Source: DASWIP01 sp036397635 (lineage in GTDB: Bacteria; Actinomycetota; AC-67). Taken from it: DNA of 13,580 bases. The first letter of the stretch is position 1; each line of letters starts with the position of its first letter. The translations under genes were made by a program, and so were the position numbers. The stretch is from positions 1 through 13,580 of the forward strand of contig DASWIP010000052.1 of NCBI GenBank assembly GCA_036397635.1, given 5' to 3'. The notes below the pieces were generated by a model. It saw nothing but the letters and a program-made list of their open reading frames with translations. It searched no databases and was not told the DNA's origin. Positions 12,815 through 13,580 of the stretch are shown one piece after another.

Positions 12815-12879
12815 TCATGTCGCCGCCCCCTCTATCCGATGACTACTCCGCGAGGGACCACAAGGCGGAGGTCTGAACG

Positions 12880-13580
12880 ATGGGGCTTCAAAGGACCGTC
12901 AGGGGGGCCTTGGGGAAGGGGATGCTGCTCGCGACGATCGCGACGCTGGCGGTGGCGGCTGCCGCCCACAGCGCTGAGGTGATCGCGGCCGAGGTCGAAG
13001 GCACCGCGAATCACGTGACCGTCGAGCAAGGGGGCTCGGCGACCTTCACGCTCGAGGTGCGGGCATCGGGGAACATCCGCTGTGCCACTTCGCCGGACAA
13101 CCCCGCGACGGCAGGATTCGACCCCGAGATCTCGATCGGTGCCGACGGCTCGATCGGCGCCGGCGGTCCGCTCGCGGTCGCCTCGTTCTACGCGATACCC
13201 GGCACCGCGCCGTGCCGGGTCACTTGGCCGGGCGATCCGACATCGCAGCAGCTCGAGCTGACGGTGACCGCCGATCTGGACGCGCCCCTGGGCGATCACG
13301 TGTACTGGCCGCGCGTGGTCCTGTTCACGCCATTCGGCAGTGGAGACCGGCTGGAAGACCGGACGCGAACGATGCTGACCTTCACGGTCGTGCCGGGATC
13401 CGATCTCGCGCCCCCCACGGTCGCATGCGCGGGTCCGAACGGCCAGCCCGGCGACAACGGTTGGTACGTGAGCGCCGTCGCGTACTCATGTGAAGCCTCC
13501 GATGACGGCAGCGGCCTGGCCGATCCCGCCGACGCGTCGTTCACTCTCTCGACATCGGACGAAGGGACGACGTGGACGGA
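12880..13580 (+). CDS. Exported Ig-like multidomain protein, C-terminally truncated by the window
   Basis: The frame opens at ATG 12880, preceded at 7 bases by a perfect GGAGGT (12867-12872), and runs to the window end without a stop (233 codons seen). Residues 1-32 form a signal peptide: basic n-region (R5, R8, K13), hydrophobic 15-29, and probable cleavage after HSA (30-32). Residues 40-172 form a beta-rich domain (HVTVEQGGSATFTLEV onward) with C68 and C112 able to pair; this resembles a proline-poor Ig-like sandwich. From about 178 begins a second domain with APPTVAC, NGWYVSAVAYSC (193-204) and SDDGSGLADP. It resembles the Cys-containing NGWY...C Ig-like repeats often tandem in secreted actinobacterial proteins. 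The last visible residues, TSDEGTTW, resemble an Asp box. More domains probably lie beyond the edge. Function unknown. Confidence 0.85.
   Translation, partial: MGLQRTVRGALGKGMLLATIATLAVAAAAHSAEVIAAEVEGTANHVTVEQGGSATFTLEVRASGNIRCATSPDNPATAGFDPEISIGADGSIGAGGPLAVASFYAIPGTAPCRVTWPGDPTSQQLELTVTADLDAPLGDHVYWPRVVLFTPFGSGDRLEDRTRTMLTFTVVPGSDLAPPTVACAGPNGQPGDNGWYVSAVAYSCEASDDGSGLADPADASFTLSTSDEGTTWT

Overview
The window is very GC-rich by eye, and its genes use mostly G/C-ending codons. It suggests an Actinomycetota bacterium, probably from an uncultured lineage. The reasons are the Amidohydro_2-type hydrolase, an ECF sigma factor followed by a DUF5667-like membrane protein, exported Ig-like and Asp-box proteins, TANNNT-type -10 elements, and GTG, TTG and probable CTG starts. 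I see no rRNA, tRNA, CRISPR array, transposase, integrase or phage gene. No gene-free stretch exceeds 300 bases; the longest is about 180 bases (12698-12879).

Layout. At the left edge is the N-terminus of a short-chain dehydrogenase (minus strand, cut by the window). It diverges from an Amidohydro_2 metal-dependent hydrolase (205-1362) that has the best promoter in the window. Facing that gene is a two-gene minus-strand operon: an ECF sigma factor (2177-2749) and a single-pass membrane protein with a DUF5667-like region, the probable anti-sigma or sigma-associated partner (1382-2176). The partner begins at a TTG directly after the sigma stop codon and in the same frame. Diverging from the operon are two exported-protein genes. 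One encodes a small FnIII/Ig-like protein (2905-3666). The other encodes a 721-residue protein with about eleven copies of a Val-Leu-x-Asp...Gly-x-Asp-x-Tyr unit (3757-5922), predicted to be a beta-solenoid.

Next comes a metabolic pair on the plus strand: a D-2-hydroxyacid dehydrogenase (5992-6975) and a ThDP-dependent enzyme (6972-8636). The ThDP gene appears to start at a CTG that overlaps the dehydrogenase stop as CTGA. A short unknown gene faces it (8625-8909, minus), and the two stop codons share one palindrome. A small zinc-ribbon protein (9038-9361) follows. An exported Asp-box (BNR, sialidase-like) protein lies on the minus strand (9378-10796). An aldehyde dehydrogenase (10923-12455) diverges from it. 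An 85-residue unknown protein (12440-12697, minus) comes next, and the right edge holds a truncated exported Ig-like protein (12880 onward).

How they may fit together (inference). The dehydrogenase, ThDP enzyme and aldehyde dehydrogenase could form a chain from 2-hydroxyacid to 2-oxoacid to aldehyde to acid, but only the first two are clearly coupled. The sigma/DUF5667 pair could regulate the divergent exported-protein pair. Four genes encode exported proteins with no visible membrane anchor, so much of this region serves the cell exterior. The most unusual item is the Gly-Asp-Asp-x-Tyr repeat protein. I found no clear defence, mobile or otherwise dramatic new system.
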